Assembly (NCBI GenBank): GCA_016650135.1
Contig: JAENWH010000035.1
Span: 1 to 11,168 of the forward strand
Reading direction: 5' to 3'
Source: Peptostreptococcaceae bacterium
GTDB lineage: Bacteria; Bacillota_A; Clostridia; Peptostreptococcales; Anaerovoracaceae
DNA length: 11,168 bases
Shown: positions 1 to 7,113 of the stretch, piece after piece
How positions within the stretch are numbered: the first letter of the stretch is position 1
Layout of the letters: every line of letters starts with the position of its first letter
Position numbers and translations under genes: made by a program
The notes under the pieces: model-generated
What the model was told of the DNA's origin: nothing
What the model saw: only the letters and a program-made list of their open reading frames with translations
Database searches by the model: none

Positions 1-216
1 TATAAGGAAGTATTGTTCAAAATGTCGAGCTTAACCAAAGTCTCATTTACTGGAAAATACAAGCCAATGTACTCAATACCTACCAATTCCAAGAAGAAAT
101 CATCAAACAATTCAATATATCTTGGCCAATTAGTTGAACCATGTAAAACTCTGGGGGGAATTTGGGTATATACATCTCCTAGAAATGAACATGGGGAATA
201 TATGGTTGTTTACTAA
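1..216 (+). CDS. Unrecognised small protein or C-terminal fragment, open at left edge
   Basis: The reading frame is open from the first base of the window and stops at TAA 214-216, so it may be the C-terminal tail of a longer gene that starts upstream. Alternatively it starts at ATG 22, eleven bases after a possible SD (AAGGAAG, 4-10), giving 64 residues. The protein is basic and serine/lysine-rich in its first half, and its end is rich in Gly, Tyr and Val (GGIWVYTSPRNEHGEYMVVY). I see no membrane segment, signal peptide or known motif. I do not recognise the family. It reads in the same direction as the regulator that follows 77 bases later, but nothing links the two functionally. Confidence 0.3.
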   Translation, partial: YKEVLFKMSSLTKVSFTGKYKPMYSIPTNSKKKSSNNSIYLGQLVEPCKTLGGIWVYTSPRNEHGEYMVVY

Positions 217-225
217 CTATTCCCC
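193..225 (+). terminator. Weak hairpin at the end of the first reading frame
   Basis: GGGGAATA (193-200) pairs perfectly with TATTCCCC (218-225) around a 17-base loop that holds the stop codon. The only T-run (249-255) is about 24 bases further on, so this is not a textbook intrinsic terminator. It could separate the first frame from the regulator gene. Confidence 0.22.
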
Positions 226-272
226 CTTACAAAACTTTGAGCCAAATCTTTTTTTGTTGCTTTTTGACTAGT

Positions 273-278
273 TATAAT
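273..278 (+). promoter_or_regulatory. Candidate -10 box of the regulator gene
   Basis: A perfect TATAAT lies 15 bases before the regulator ATG. The -35 is poor: only T-rich sequence lies at 250-259, and a good TTGACT (264-269) is too close to pair with it. If used, transcription would begin near 285 and leave a leader of about nine bases without an SD. That makes weak, roughly constitutive expression of the activator plausible. Confidence 0.35.
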
Positions 279-293
279 ATATAAGCTTAATAT

Positions 294-2207
294 ATGATCG
301 ATAAAAATAAAGAAATAGTACTAATTGCACCATATGAAGATTTATACACTAAGGCTCAGAAATTAACTAAAGAAACTCCTTATTCAACAATAGAAGTAAT
401 TCAGGCAGACCTTGATGAAGGGTTAAAAATAGCAAAAAGAAAAGTAACGCATGGTAGTAAAGTTATTATTAGCCGTGGTGGTACATATTCATTAATTAAA
501 GATTTTCTTGATGTTTCGATGGTCGAACTTAAAATTAGCACCTATGATTTAATGTCAAGTTATCCAGATTTATTAAAATATAAAGAACCTCTTGCCATTA
601 TTGGTTATAAAAATATTATATCGGGTTTTGACTTACTCTTTTCCTGTGCTAAAAATACTAAAGAATTTGAAATTAATCATGATACTGATGTTGAAGCTTT
701 AATTTTACAATGTAAAATGGAAGGTATCAAAGTCTTTGCAGGTGATGCCGTTGTAGCAAGAATTTGTAAAAAACTGAATTTGCAGTGTTTTATATGGATG
801 AGTAGTTACAATTCCATAAGATCTGCTTTTGATGTTTCTTTAAGCATTTTACATGCAATAAAAAAAGAGAAAGAATTATTGAATCGTTATCATTCAGTAG
901 TAAATCATGTTCATGACGGGATTATTGCAACTGATGAAAGAAATAATATTAAAATCTTAAATAACCTTGCAAAAAAGATACTCAATTGTCGATATGATAA
1001 TATCATTGGTAAAAATGTCGATGATGTAGTTTTAATTACTGGTTTAAGTGATAAAGAAAAACAAGAGAAATTTTTTATTGAAAAGGTTTGTTCTCTAAAT
1101 GGATTTAAAGTTTCTCTCAGTGTTCTTCCTGTAATCGTGGATGGAGAAAAATATGGAGAAATTATTGTTTTTCAGGAAGTTTTTAAACTTCAAAGTTTAG
1201 AACAAAAGATTAGAAGACAATTAATTGGGAAAGGCTTTGTTGCAAAATATTTATTTTCTGCAATTCTTTATAAAAGTGATGTAATGAGTAAATGTCTCTC
1301 TATCGCACAAAAATTTAGTATGTATGATGCTCCTGTTTTGATAGAGGGTGAGACGGGTGTAGGAAAAGAACTGTTTGCTCAAGGAATCCATAATGCTGGA
1401 AATAGAAGAGATTTTCCCTTTGTTGCCGTAAACTGTGCTGCGCTAACCCCCAGTTTGATTGAAAGTGAACTTTTCGGCTATGCTGATGGCGCTTTTACTG
1501 GAGGCATAAAAGGTGGAAAACCTGGTGTTTTTGAAATGGCACATCAAGGAACTTTATTTCTGGATGAAGTTGGAGAGATTCCATTAGCAATGCAAGGAAG
1601 ATTACTTCGAGTTATCCAAGAAAAAGAAGTTGTCAGAATCGGTGGTAATGAAGTAATTCCTTTAAATGTTCGTTTAATTTGTGCAACAAATTGTGAAATA
1701 GAAAAAGATGTTGATGCTGGTAATTTCAGGAAAGATCTTTTTTACAGAATTAACACATTAAATTTTACTATACCTCGATTAAAAGAAAGAAAAAGTGATA
1801 TTTTTCTTCTTGCAAATACCTTTTTACACCGATTTTCTCAGCAATATTTTAAACCACTGGAAGGTTTTGATCCTGAAGCTTTGAGTTATATACAATCGTT
1901 ACAATATGAAGGTAATGTAAGACAGTTAAGAGGATTGATTGAAAGAGCTGTAATTCTATCAGAAGGAAAAACTGTTAAAATTGAAGATGTAAATTCAATA
2001 TGTCAAAAGCCAAAGCAAAATAAAAATCCACTTGTTCAAACAGTAAGTAAAAACAATAGTTTAAATACTTACTTGAGTTTAGAGGAAATACAATGTACTT
2101 ATATGAGAGAAGTCTATGAAGCATGTAATCATTCTGTTTCCAAAACGTGTTCAATCCTTAAAGTAAGTAGAACAACTTTGTGGCGAAAAATTAACGAAAC
2201 TAAATAA
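294..2207 (+). CDS. PrpR-like sigma-54-dependent transcriptional activator
   Basis: This is a 637-residue enhancer-binding protein that should activate RNA polymerase carrying sigma-54. Residues about 1-190 resemble the PrpR N-terminal sensory domain (IAPYEDL near the start, SRGGTY at 60-65), which in PrpR binds a small organic acid. Residues about 198-295 look like a PAS domain (HVHDGIIATDERN). Residues about 320-560 form the AAA+ domain: Walker A GETGVGKE 352-359, the sigma-54 contact loop GAFTGG 399-404, Walker B GTLFLDEVGE 419-428, an arginine-rich FRKDLFYRI segment 488-496 and GNVRQLRGLIERA 540-552. A Fis-type helix-turn-helix ends the protein (SVSKTCSILKVSRTTLW, 614-630). The contact loop ends in Gly where the consensus has Ala. 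The ATG fits the domain start, but no SD precedes it. The probable target is the -24/-12 promoter 160 bases downstream. The effector is unknown; a sugar acid or its phosphate is my inference from the neighbours. Confidence 0.93.
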   Translation: MIDKNKEIVLIAPYEDLYTKAQKLTKETPYSTIEVIQADLDEGLKIAKRKVTHGSKVIISRGGTYSLIKDFLDVSMVELKISTYDLMSSYPDLLKYKEPLAIIGYKNIISGFDLLFSCAKNTKEFEINHDTDVEALILQCKMEGIKVFAGDAVVARICKKLNLQCFIWMSSYNSIRSAFDVSLSILHAIKKEKELLNRYHSVVNHVHDGIIATDERNNIKILNNLAKKILNCRYDNIIGKNVDDVVLITGLSDKEKQEKFFIEKVCSLNGFKVSLSVLPVIVDGEKYGEIIVFQEVFKLQSLEQKIRRQLIGKGFVAKYLFSAILYKSDVMSKCLSIAQKFSMYDAPVLIEGETGVGKELFAQGIHNAGNRRDFPFVAVNCAALTPSLIESELFGYADGAFTGGIKGGKPGVFEMAHQGTLFLDEVGEIPLAMQGRLLRVIQEKEVVRIGGNEVIPLNVRLICATNCEIEKDVDAGNFRKDLFYRINTLNFTIPRLKERKSDIFLLANTFLHRFSQQYFKPLEGFDPEALSYIQSLQYEGNVRQLRGLIERAVILSEGKTVKIEDVNSICQKPKQNKNPLVQTVSKNNSLNTYLSLEEIQCTYMREVYEACNHSVSKTCSILKVSRTTLWRKINETK

Positions 2208-2233
2208 TTTTATTTTGAGTAATTCTTTTACTT

Positions 2234-2269
2234 ATGTTTCAAAAAGTAACATGTTGTAAATAGTAACAT
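2234..2269. promoter_or_regulatory. Tandem palindromic enhancer site (ATGTT-N9-AACAT twice)
   Basis: Two copies of ATGTT-N9-AACAT, at 2234-2252 and 2251-2269, share the central AT and repeat every 17 bases. The spacers also agree at several positions (consensus ATGTTnnAAAnAGTAACAT). The centres lie about 133 and 150 bases upstream of the predicted sigma-54 start. That is a normal distance for an upstream activating sequence of an enhancer-binding protein. The likely ligand is the regulator encoded immediately upstream. I found no second copy elsewhere in the window. Confidence 0.7.
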
Positions 2270-2365
2270 AATATAATCATGTGGATAAAATATATTTTGT
2301 AAATTTTATTACTTAAGTTATTGTATATCATATAATTAATAAAATTTATTATTTTATAATGCAAG

Positions 2366-2382
2366 TTGGCATATTATTTGCA
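2366..2382 (+). promoter_or_regulatory. Sigma-54 (-24/-12) promoter of the sugar-acid kinase
   Basis: TTGGCATATTATTTGCA matches the sigma-54 consensus YTGGCACG-N4-TTGCW with the exact GG-to-GC spacing (GG 2368-2369, GC 2380-2381). Only the weakly conserved C and G after TGGCA differ. Counting 12 bases from the GC puts the start at about 2393, next to the kinase ATG at 2394. A PrpR-type activator gene lies just upstream and an enhancer-like repeat about 100 bases upstream, which supports a functional promoter. Confidence 0.85.
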
Positions 2383-2393
2383 TTACTATTATT

Positions 2394-3632
2394 ATGATAA
2401 TAATACTAGCCGATGATTTAACTGGTGCAAATGACACCGCTATACAATATACGCAACATGGTTTAAAAACGATAGTTATGACTAAATTTGATGGTTCAAT
2501 TAAAATGAGTAATTTTAAAGATTACCAAGTTGTAGCATGTAATACAAATTCTCGGATGATGGAAAGCTCACTGGCTTATATCGTTGTGAAAGAAGTAATC
2601 TTAGCTCTTTCTTTGAGCCCTAACACTATTTTTTACAAAAAAGTTGATTCTCTTCTTCGTGGAAATCCTGGCCCTGAGTTAAAAGCTGTTATGGATGTCA
2701 CTCAAGCCGATATTGCTTTTATTGCTCCAGCTTATCCTCAAAATAATAGAATTGTTAAAAATGGTGAAATATTATCGCCTTTCAAGCCAGTCAATGTAGC
2801 TGCGAGATTTGAAGAAACTGGTTTTCAATCTCAGATTATTACATATAAAAATTTAGAAAAATCTCCAGAATTACTTGTAGCCGCTATCAATGAACAATTT
2901 AAAAAAGGAATTCGATTATTTCTTTTTGATACACTATCTGAAAAAGATTTCATTGTTATTAGTAAAATAATGGCGTTATTACAACTCAAGACAATTTACT
3001 GTGGAAGTGCTGGTTTTGCTCCATATCTTGCCCCTGTATCTGAAGTGAATGAGATTAAACCTTTTAAACAAATATTAATCGCTCATGAAAAGATATTTGT
3101 AATTTGTGGTACAAGAAATCCTATTACCCAAAAGCAAATGCACAGTGTGCTTTCTCATTTTCATGCAGATTGTAGTTTACTTGATGTGAATGACATAGAT
3201 TTAAATAATGCAATAAATAGGACTTCCGTCGATGTTATCGATAAATTTGAAAGAGGTGATAAAATAGTATTTCTTGCTGTATCAAGCATTTTTACTGATA
3301 TATCGAGTCTACTATTGGAAAATGAAGATAAAAGTAACAGAGCTCAAACCATTACTGATGAAATCGGTAGTGTCGTTGCTCAGGTCTGTGCAAAAGTAAA
3401 TATATCTGCTTTATTTGTTACAGGGGGAGATACTGCTTTAAAAGTAAGTAATAAATTGGGTGTTGTTGGAATGATTCCACTTAGAGAAATTGCTCCCGGA
3501 GTTCCTTTATTAACTTTAGTCGGTGGAAAAGCTGATGGGTTTTATATGATTACCAAAAGTGGTGGTTTTGGAGACAAAGAAACCATTGTTGATTCTATTG
3601 AGTATTTAGGAGGAATAAAAAATAAAAATTAA
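2394..3632 (+). CDS. Four-carbon acid sugar kinase (DUF1537/OtnK/DtnK family)
   Basis: The 412-residue protein should use ATP to phosphorylate the 4-hydroxyl of a C4 sugar acid such as threonate or erythronate, in the cytoplasm. The N-terminal substrate domain begins at once with the family signature ADDLTGANDTA (6-16), followed by KKVDSLLRGNPGPEL (82-96). The C-terminal nucleotide domain shows SAGFAPYLA (205-213), GTRNP (239-243), VTGGDTA (342-348), LVGGKADG (375-382) and KSGGFGD (388-394). Length is normal for the family. The ATG is fixed because the signature starts at residue 6 and the next Met is residue 29, yet there is no SD before it. The predicted sigma-54 start coincides with the ATG. 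PdxA2 downstream is the usual partner. Substrate (D-threonate, D-erythronate or an L-form) cannot be read from sequence. Confidence 0.92.
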   Translation: MIIILADDLTGANDTAIQYTQHGLKTIVMTKFDGSIKMSNFKDYQVVACNTNSRMMESSLAYIVVKEVILALSLSPNTIFYKKVDSLLRGNPGPELKAVMDVTQADIAFIAPAYPQNNRIVKNGEILSPFKPVNVAARFEETGFQSQIITYKNLEKSPELLVAAINEQFKKGIRLFLFDTLSEKDFIVISKIMALLQLKTIYCGSAGFAPYLAPVSEVNEIKPFKQILIAHEKIFVICGTRNPITQKQMHSVLSHFHADCSLLDVNDIDLNNAINRTSVDVIDKFERGDKIVFLAVSSIFTDISSLLLENEDKSNRAQTITDEIGSVVAQVCAKVNISALFVTGGDTALKVSNKLGVVGMIPLREIAPGVPLLTLVGGKADGFYMITKSGGFGDKETIVDSIEYLGGIKNKN

Positions 3633-3636
3633 TATA

Positions 3637-4626
3637 ATGCTAATTCCAGTTTTTTTAAATGAAGGTGAAAATAGCATTGAGTTATTAGCCTAAATTATTA
3701 ATAAATATGGAGCAAAAGTTGTTGCACTTATTACTGATAAACAACTAATGAATCTTGGTCTTTGTGATAAAGTAATAGAAATTATTGAAAAAGATAAGAT
3801 TGCCGTTCATCTTTTTGATGAGATTGTTCCTGACCCTTCTGTTGATGATGTATTAAATATTGTTAACCAAGTGTCAAAAGTTTCAGTAGATTTATTTTTA
3901 GCTATCGGTGGTGGTTCTACTATGAATACAGCGAAGTTGGTCTTTGTTTTAATAAAAGCAACCTATGCCAATTATGATTTGTTTAAGGATGCAAAGATTG
4001 CAAAAAAATTGTTCCAACCGTTATGATTCCAACTATGTGTGGAACTGGACCTTAAGCTACTTGTATTGCAATTGTAGCTATATCAGAAGAAAACTCTAAA
4101 AAGGGTCTTGTAAATGGTCCATTAATTCCTAATGAAGTGCTTTTAGATGTCAATTTGATAGCTCATTTATCCAAGAGTATTATAGCTGCAACAGGAGTAG
4201 ATGTAAAATTAATATTTACTCATATAGTAAAAGCTTATAAAAATTCTCATGATATAGAAGCAAAGCGGGCTATGATGCTAGGAGCTTTTTATGCTGGTGT
4301 TTGCTATTACTGGTAGTGGAACTACAGTTGTTCATGCTCTTTCGTATCCGCTTGGAGGAAAGTTTCATATTGCGCATGGAGTTTCTACTGCTATTTTATT
4401 TACCACGGTTATGGAATTTAATAGGGATTCATGTATAAATCAACTTTCCAAGATTTGTGATGTTATTAATCCTCAAATGTTTGAAGCGAAAGATGCTGTT
4501 AATAGTGAATTTGTTGTTAAGTCTATTGTTGAAATAGTTTAAGAAACAGAAATTCCTGTAAACTTAGATAGCTTTAGAGTTAAGAAAAGTGATCTTGACT
4601 TTTTAGTAAATGTTGGTTATCAGTAA
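3637..4626 (+). pseudogene. Decayed iron-containing alcohol dehydrogenase
   Basis: Joining the frames gives a group III (iron-dependent) alcohol dehydrogenase of about 330 codons, against 380-390 in the family. The recognisable landmarks are: GGGSTMNTAK, the NAD-binding GGGS with Asn in place of the usual Asp; PTMCGTG; PNEVLLD; AATGVD; and the metal-ligand segment HALSYPLGGKFHIAHG. Lesions seen are TAA at 3691-3693, loss of one A in the A7 tract 4002-4008, TAA at 4053-4055, gain of one T at 4300-4302 that restores the frame, and TAA at 4540-4542. After AATGVD about 25 codons expected by family comparison are missing, including the His of the metal-binding DxxxH. The first few residues are also short. 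It starts five bases after the kinase stop, so it was once part of that operon. It probably oxidised or reduced a hydroxy-acid or aldehyde intermediate; that role is inferred. Confidence 0.9.
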
Positions 4627-4662
4627 CAAATATTGTTCGTTAATAACCTAAAGGAATTAACA

Positions 4663-4671
4663 TTAAAAGAT
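4663..4671 (+). repeat. Left target-site duplication of the MITE
   Basis: TTAAAAGAT directly abuts the left terminal inverted repeat and is repeated exactly at 4793-4801 on the other side. Its length of nine is within the range of IS4-type elements. Confidence 0.75.
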
Positions 4672-4792
4672 CAATGCTCACAACTTAAGGAATAACTGGT
4701 AAATCTTTTATGTAATAACAGTTTATTCATTGCTTTAATATAGGATATCTATCCTCAGAAACACGCGTAATGAGCTTAAGTTGTGAACATTG
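4672..4792. mobile_element. 121-bp MITE-like element, IS231/IS4-type ends
   Basis: The 18-bp ends CAATGCTCACAACTTAAG (4672-4689) and its inverted copy (4775-4792, reading CAATGTTCACAACTTAAG on the other strand) match at 17 of 18 positions. They are flanked by perfect 9-bp direct repeats (4663-4671 and 4793-4801). The 85-bp interior codes for nothing visible and contains a small GGATA-TC-TATCC palindrome. The inner part of the ends, CAACTTAAG, is what I recall of the IS231 group (IS4 family) terminal repeats. The family assignment therefore rests on memory, whereas the repeats and duplication are seen directly. It sits between the dead dehydrogenase and pdxA2, 51 bases before the pdxA2 start, and may affect read-through. 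Confidence 0.8.
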
Positions 4793-4801
4793 TTAAAAGA
4801 T
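4793..4801 (+). repeat. Right target-site duplication of the MITE
   Basis: TTAAAAGAT follows the right terminal repeat directly and is identical to 4663-4671. Confidence 0.75.
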
Positions 4802-4843
4802 ATTAAAAATATCTATGAAAAAGTACTTTAAAGGAGCGAAAAT

Positions 4844-5884
4844 ATGCTAAATAGACCAATTATTGGTATTACAATGGGTGATCCCGCTGGTTGTGGGCCT
4901 GAACTGACCGTTAAGGCTTTAACAAGGACAGAAATTTATCAAGAATGTAAACCTTTAGCAATTGGTGATGCAAAAGTTTTTCAAGATTCCTTGAGAATCT
5001 TGCATCTTGAAGATTCTTTTAAACTTCACAAAGTGGATAAAGTGTCCGATGCAAAATTTGAATTTGGTATTATTGATGTGTTTCATCTTGATTTAGTTGA
5101 TATGTCAAAGTTTGAATATGGGAAGGTAAGTAAAATGTGTGGTGATGCAGCCTTTCAGTGTGTCATTAAAGTAATAGATCTTGCTTTGAAAGGTGAAATA
5201 GATGGAACCGTTACCAATGCTCTTAATAAAGAAGCTCTTAATTTATCTGGTCATCATTTTAGTGGACATACCGAAATTTATGCTCAATATACTCATACCA
5301 AGAAGTATTGCATGATGCTGGCTGATGGTGATTTGAGAGTTGCTCATGTATCAACGCATGTACCACTGAGAAAAGCCTGCGATTTGGTGAAAAAGGACAG
5401 GATTTATGAAGTAATAAAGTTAGCCAATGAAGCTTGTAAAAGCATCGGTATTGCAAAACCAAGAATAGCTGTTGCTGGATTGAATCCTCATGCAGGAGAA
5501 AATGGTTTATTTGGTACAGAAGAAATTGAAGAGATTATTCCTGCAATCGGAAAAGCAAAAAAAGAGGGAATTGATGTTAGTGGTGCATATCCATCAGATA
5601 CTATATTTTCAAAAGCAAGGGGTGGTTGGTTCGATATTGTTGTTGTTATGTATCATGATCAAGGGCATATTCCTTTGAAGGTCTTGAGTTTTGTATATAA
5701 TAAGGATTTACAAAAATGGGATGCGGTGAAAGGAGTGAATATAACGCTCGGACTTCCTATTGTGAGAGTTTCTGTTGACCATGGAACAGCTTTTGATACT
5801 GCTGGATCTGGCTCCTTAAATGAGATTAGTTTAGTGAATTCCATAGAGTATGCAACGTTGATGGTTAATAACAAGAAAAAGTAA
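4844..5884 (+). CDS. pdxA2: PdxA2-type 4-phospho-threonate/erythronate dehydrogenase
   Basis: The 346-residue enzyme belongs to the PdxA family of NAD-dependent, metal-dependent dehydrogenases. With a DUF1537 kinase as neighbour, its likely reaction is oxidation of a 4-phospho-C4 sugar acid at C3 with decarboxylation to dihydroxyacetone phosphate. Vitamin B6 synthesis (classical PdxA) is less likely. Visible motifs are GDPAGCGPE (12-20), the phosphate-binding region TNALNKEAL then SGHTEIYA (124-147), AHVSTHVPL with a metal His (167-175), GLNPHAGENG (212-221), MYHDQGHIPLK (269-279) and VDHGTAFDTAGSG (311-323). The metal-ligand histidines are His172, His216 and His271 by motif position. Where PdxA proteins usually have TAPINK this one has TNALNK. 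Start ATG 4844 has a good SD (AAAGGAG, 4830-4836). Its operon link to the kinase now passes through a pseudogene and a MITE. Confidence 0.9.
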   Translation: MLNRPIIGITMGDPAGCGPELTVKALTRTEIYQECKPLAIGDAKVFQDSLRILHLEDSFKLHKVDKVSDAKFEFGIIDVFHLDLVDMSKFEYGKVSKMCGDAAFQCVIKVIDLALKGEIDGTVTNALNKEALNLSGHHFSGHTEIYAQYTHTKKYCMMLADGDLRVAHVSTHVPLRKACDLVKKDRIYEVIKLANEACKSIGIAKPRIAVAGLNPHAGENGLFGTEEIEEIIPAIGKAKKEGIDVSGAYPSDTIFSKARGGWFDIVVVMYHDQGHIPLKVLSFVYNKDLQKWDAVKGVNITLGLPIVRVSVDHGTAFDTAGSGSLNEISLVNSIEYATLMVNNKKK

Positions 5885-5926
5885 AAGAATAAATCACTGT
5901 TTTCTGTAAGGTAATTATTGAAAAGT

Positions 5927-5948
5927 AGTTGGGTTTATTCAACTTTTT
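5927..5948 (+). terminator. Probable weak intrinsic terminator after pdxA2
   Basis: AGTTG (5927-5931) pairs with CAACT (5940-5944), extendable by one G-T pair, with a six-base loop, and runs straight into five T residues (5944-5948). It lies about 40 bases after the pdxA2 stop. The stem is short, so termination may be partial. Confidence 0.45.
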
Positions 5949-6078
5949 GTGTGGGTGAATAAAAAAAGATAACTTTACATAAAAATAAGTCTGTCTAATA
6001 TTATGCTTAAATATAAAGATAATTGAGCATAACTAATAAATCATTATTTATCCGGGGCATAATTATATAACTGTATTC

Positions 6079-6560
6079 ATGAGTGTAGATGAAAAATCTA
6101 AGAAATCACGAGTTTTATTGTAATCCTTGGTAAGGAAAATAATACCGTAGAAGAGTTTATTAAAAAGCTGTTGTCTTAGATAAATTTAATGGATTAAAGA
6201 TGGTTAATGAGGGAGTAGACAAAGTAAGAGAAAACTTGGGAATTAAAACTGAAAAAGAAGACCAAACAGATAAAAGTCTTTGGGTAAATAATTTATTTAG
6301 TATATAATTAACAAGTTACCCATTGAATATCACGAAGAGCCTGAATTATAAGCTGTTTATGCTGAATTGTTGAATTAATAGGGTGAGATAAATTTTCTAA
6401 TAAAATCATGAGATGGATGCTTATTTCTGGACTTGAAAAGTTGGTAAGTCGTCGAGATGAAAAGAGGAAAGGAAAGAATTCTGTTATTTCTCTGGTAAAG
6501 AGAAGGACAAAAGACTTTAGAAATATAAACCAGTTTAGAGACATGATTTACCTTATGTAA
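6079..6560 (+). pseudogene. Relic of an ISL3-like transposase
   Basis: No intact frame exists, but three short stretches on the same strand, in the right order, resemble ISL3-family transposases. The first is SVDEKSKK (from 6082), like the catalytic DE region, continued in another frame by IVILGKENNTVEEFIKKL (6117-6170). The second is LDKFNGLKMVNEGVDKVR (from 6176), like the DRFHV...N.A.D..R region. The third is LVKRRTKDFRNINQFRDMIY near 6490-6554, like the C-terminal IKR..GFRNF.NFR. Stops at 6121, 6177, 6305 and 6384 and at least three frame changes show old decay. The remnant covers roughly 160 codons of a family usually above 400. I could not find its terminal repeats. The family call is from motif memory, so it is moderate. 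Confidence 0.45.
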
Positions 6561-6910
6561 TTCTAGGATTTAAAAGTATCCATATTAAGTGATGAATGGC
6601 CGTACTAGAGGTTATTATGTGCCATTTTATAGATAATTTTATAGGCTTTAATCGTGAATATATCGGTTAGTCTGCTATATATTTGTTGCCTAACTATATT
6701 CTTAATTCATCGAAGACTTCAATATTTTTGACATGCTTTCAATTTCAAGTATGAAAATTCTTTTTATTAGGTGCAATTTGCAAATTAGTCAGATCTTTAA
6801 GCAAATCCTTTTCGGTTTCATTAGGATTATTACCTTTATTGAAACTTTTTAAAGTAATCATAAATAACATGTTGATAGCTTTTTGTTAATATTACAATTT
6901 GACAGTTAAA

Positions 6911-6939
6911 TTCACAATTAACGCCATTTTATGTATAGT
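6911..6939 (+). promoter_or_regulatory. Candidate vegetative promoter upstream of larA
   Basis: TTCACA (6911-6916) and TATAGT (6934-6939) are separated by 17 bases, a four-of-six and five-of-six match to sigma-70 type consensus. It would give a leader of nearly 380 bases for larA. In such AT-rich DNA chance matches are common, so this is only a candidate. Confidence 0.25.
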
Positions 6940-7030
6940 AAATAATAAATTTTAAATAAAACTATTAAGTTTTTATTATAGTGTCCTTGTAATTAGGGTC
7001 CACTTTATTTTATTACATTAACCTTTAAAA

Positions 7031-7058
7031 ATCAATTAAATGAGAATATTAAATTGAT
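7031..7058. repeat. Near-perfect hairpin/palindrome in the larA leader
   Basis: ATCAATTAAAT (7031-7041) and ATTAAATTGAT (7048-7058) pair at 10 of 11 positions around GAGAAT. No T-run follows, so it is not a terminator. An operator for a dimeric repressor of the larA operon or a leader stem-loop are both possible. Confidence 0.4.
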
Positions 7059-7086
7059 ATAGCTTTGAAATATTAAAGAGAGAAAT

Positions 7087-7094
7087 AAAGGAGG
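7087..7094 (+). promoter_or_regulatory. Orphan Shine-Dalgarno with at most a 30-residue frame
   Basis: AAAGGAGG is the strongest SD in this stretch but no ATG follows at working distance. A TTG at 7108 opens a 30-codon frame that ends at TAA 7198-7200 (it begins LRNFQIFSEWKFEE). The SD could belong to a deleted gene or to a leader peptide ahead of larA. I do not recognise the peptide. Confidence 0.3.
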
Positions 7095-7113
7095 AAAAGG
7101 AACTTATTTGAGG

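Noticed and set aside
264..292. TTGACT (264-269) with TTAATA (287-292) as the regulator promoter
   Set aside because: Spacing is 17 but the -10 would abut the ATG, putting the start inside the gene; the perfect TATAAT at 273 is preferred.
3637..4626. Stop-codon recoding or programmed frameshifting to make the dehydrogenase
   Set aside because: Three stops, two independent single-base indels and a deletion taking a metal ligand are better explained by decay; no slippery-site and stem-loop arrangement is visible.
4798..4814. AGATATT-AAA-AATATCT palindrome before pdxA2
   Set aside because: All but two of its positions are A or T, and it overlaps the MITE target duplication; such palindromes are expected by chance in this AT-rich DNA.
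5259..5874. Minus-strand open frames across pdxA2, and similar frames opposite larA, glxK and kdgT
   Set aside because: They lie wholly within strongly supported genes, have no SD and no family resemblance: antisense shadows.
6308..6544. 78-residue minus-strand frame
   Set aside because: It is the complement of the ISL3-like relic, whose plus strand explains the sequence better; no SD.
6745..6870. 41-residue minus-strand frame
   Set aside because: No SD, no recognised motif, stops soon after on the same strand, and the surrounding DNA is degenerate.
6980..7004. AGTG...CACT bounded segment with TGTCC and GGGTCC, resembling an IS3-type terminus
   Set aside because: Only one end, no matching partner, no target duplication, and the resemblance is from memory of generic IS3 ends.
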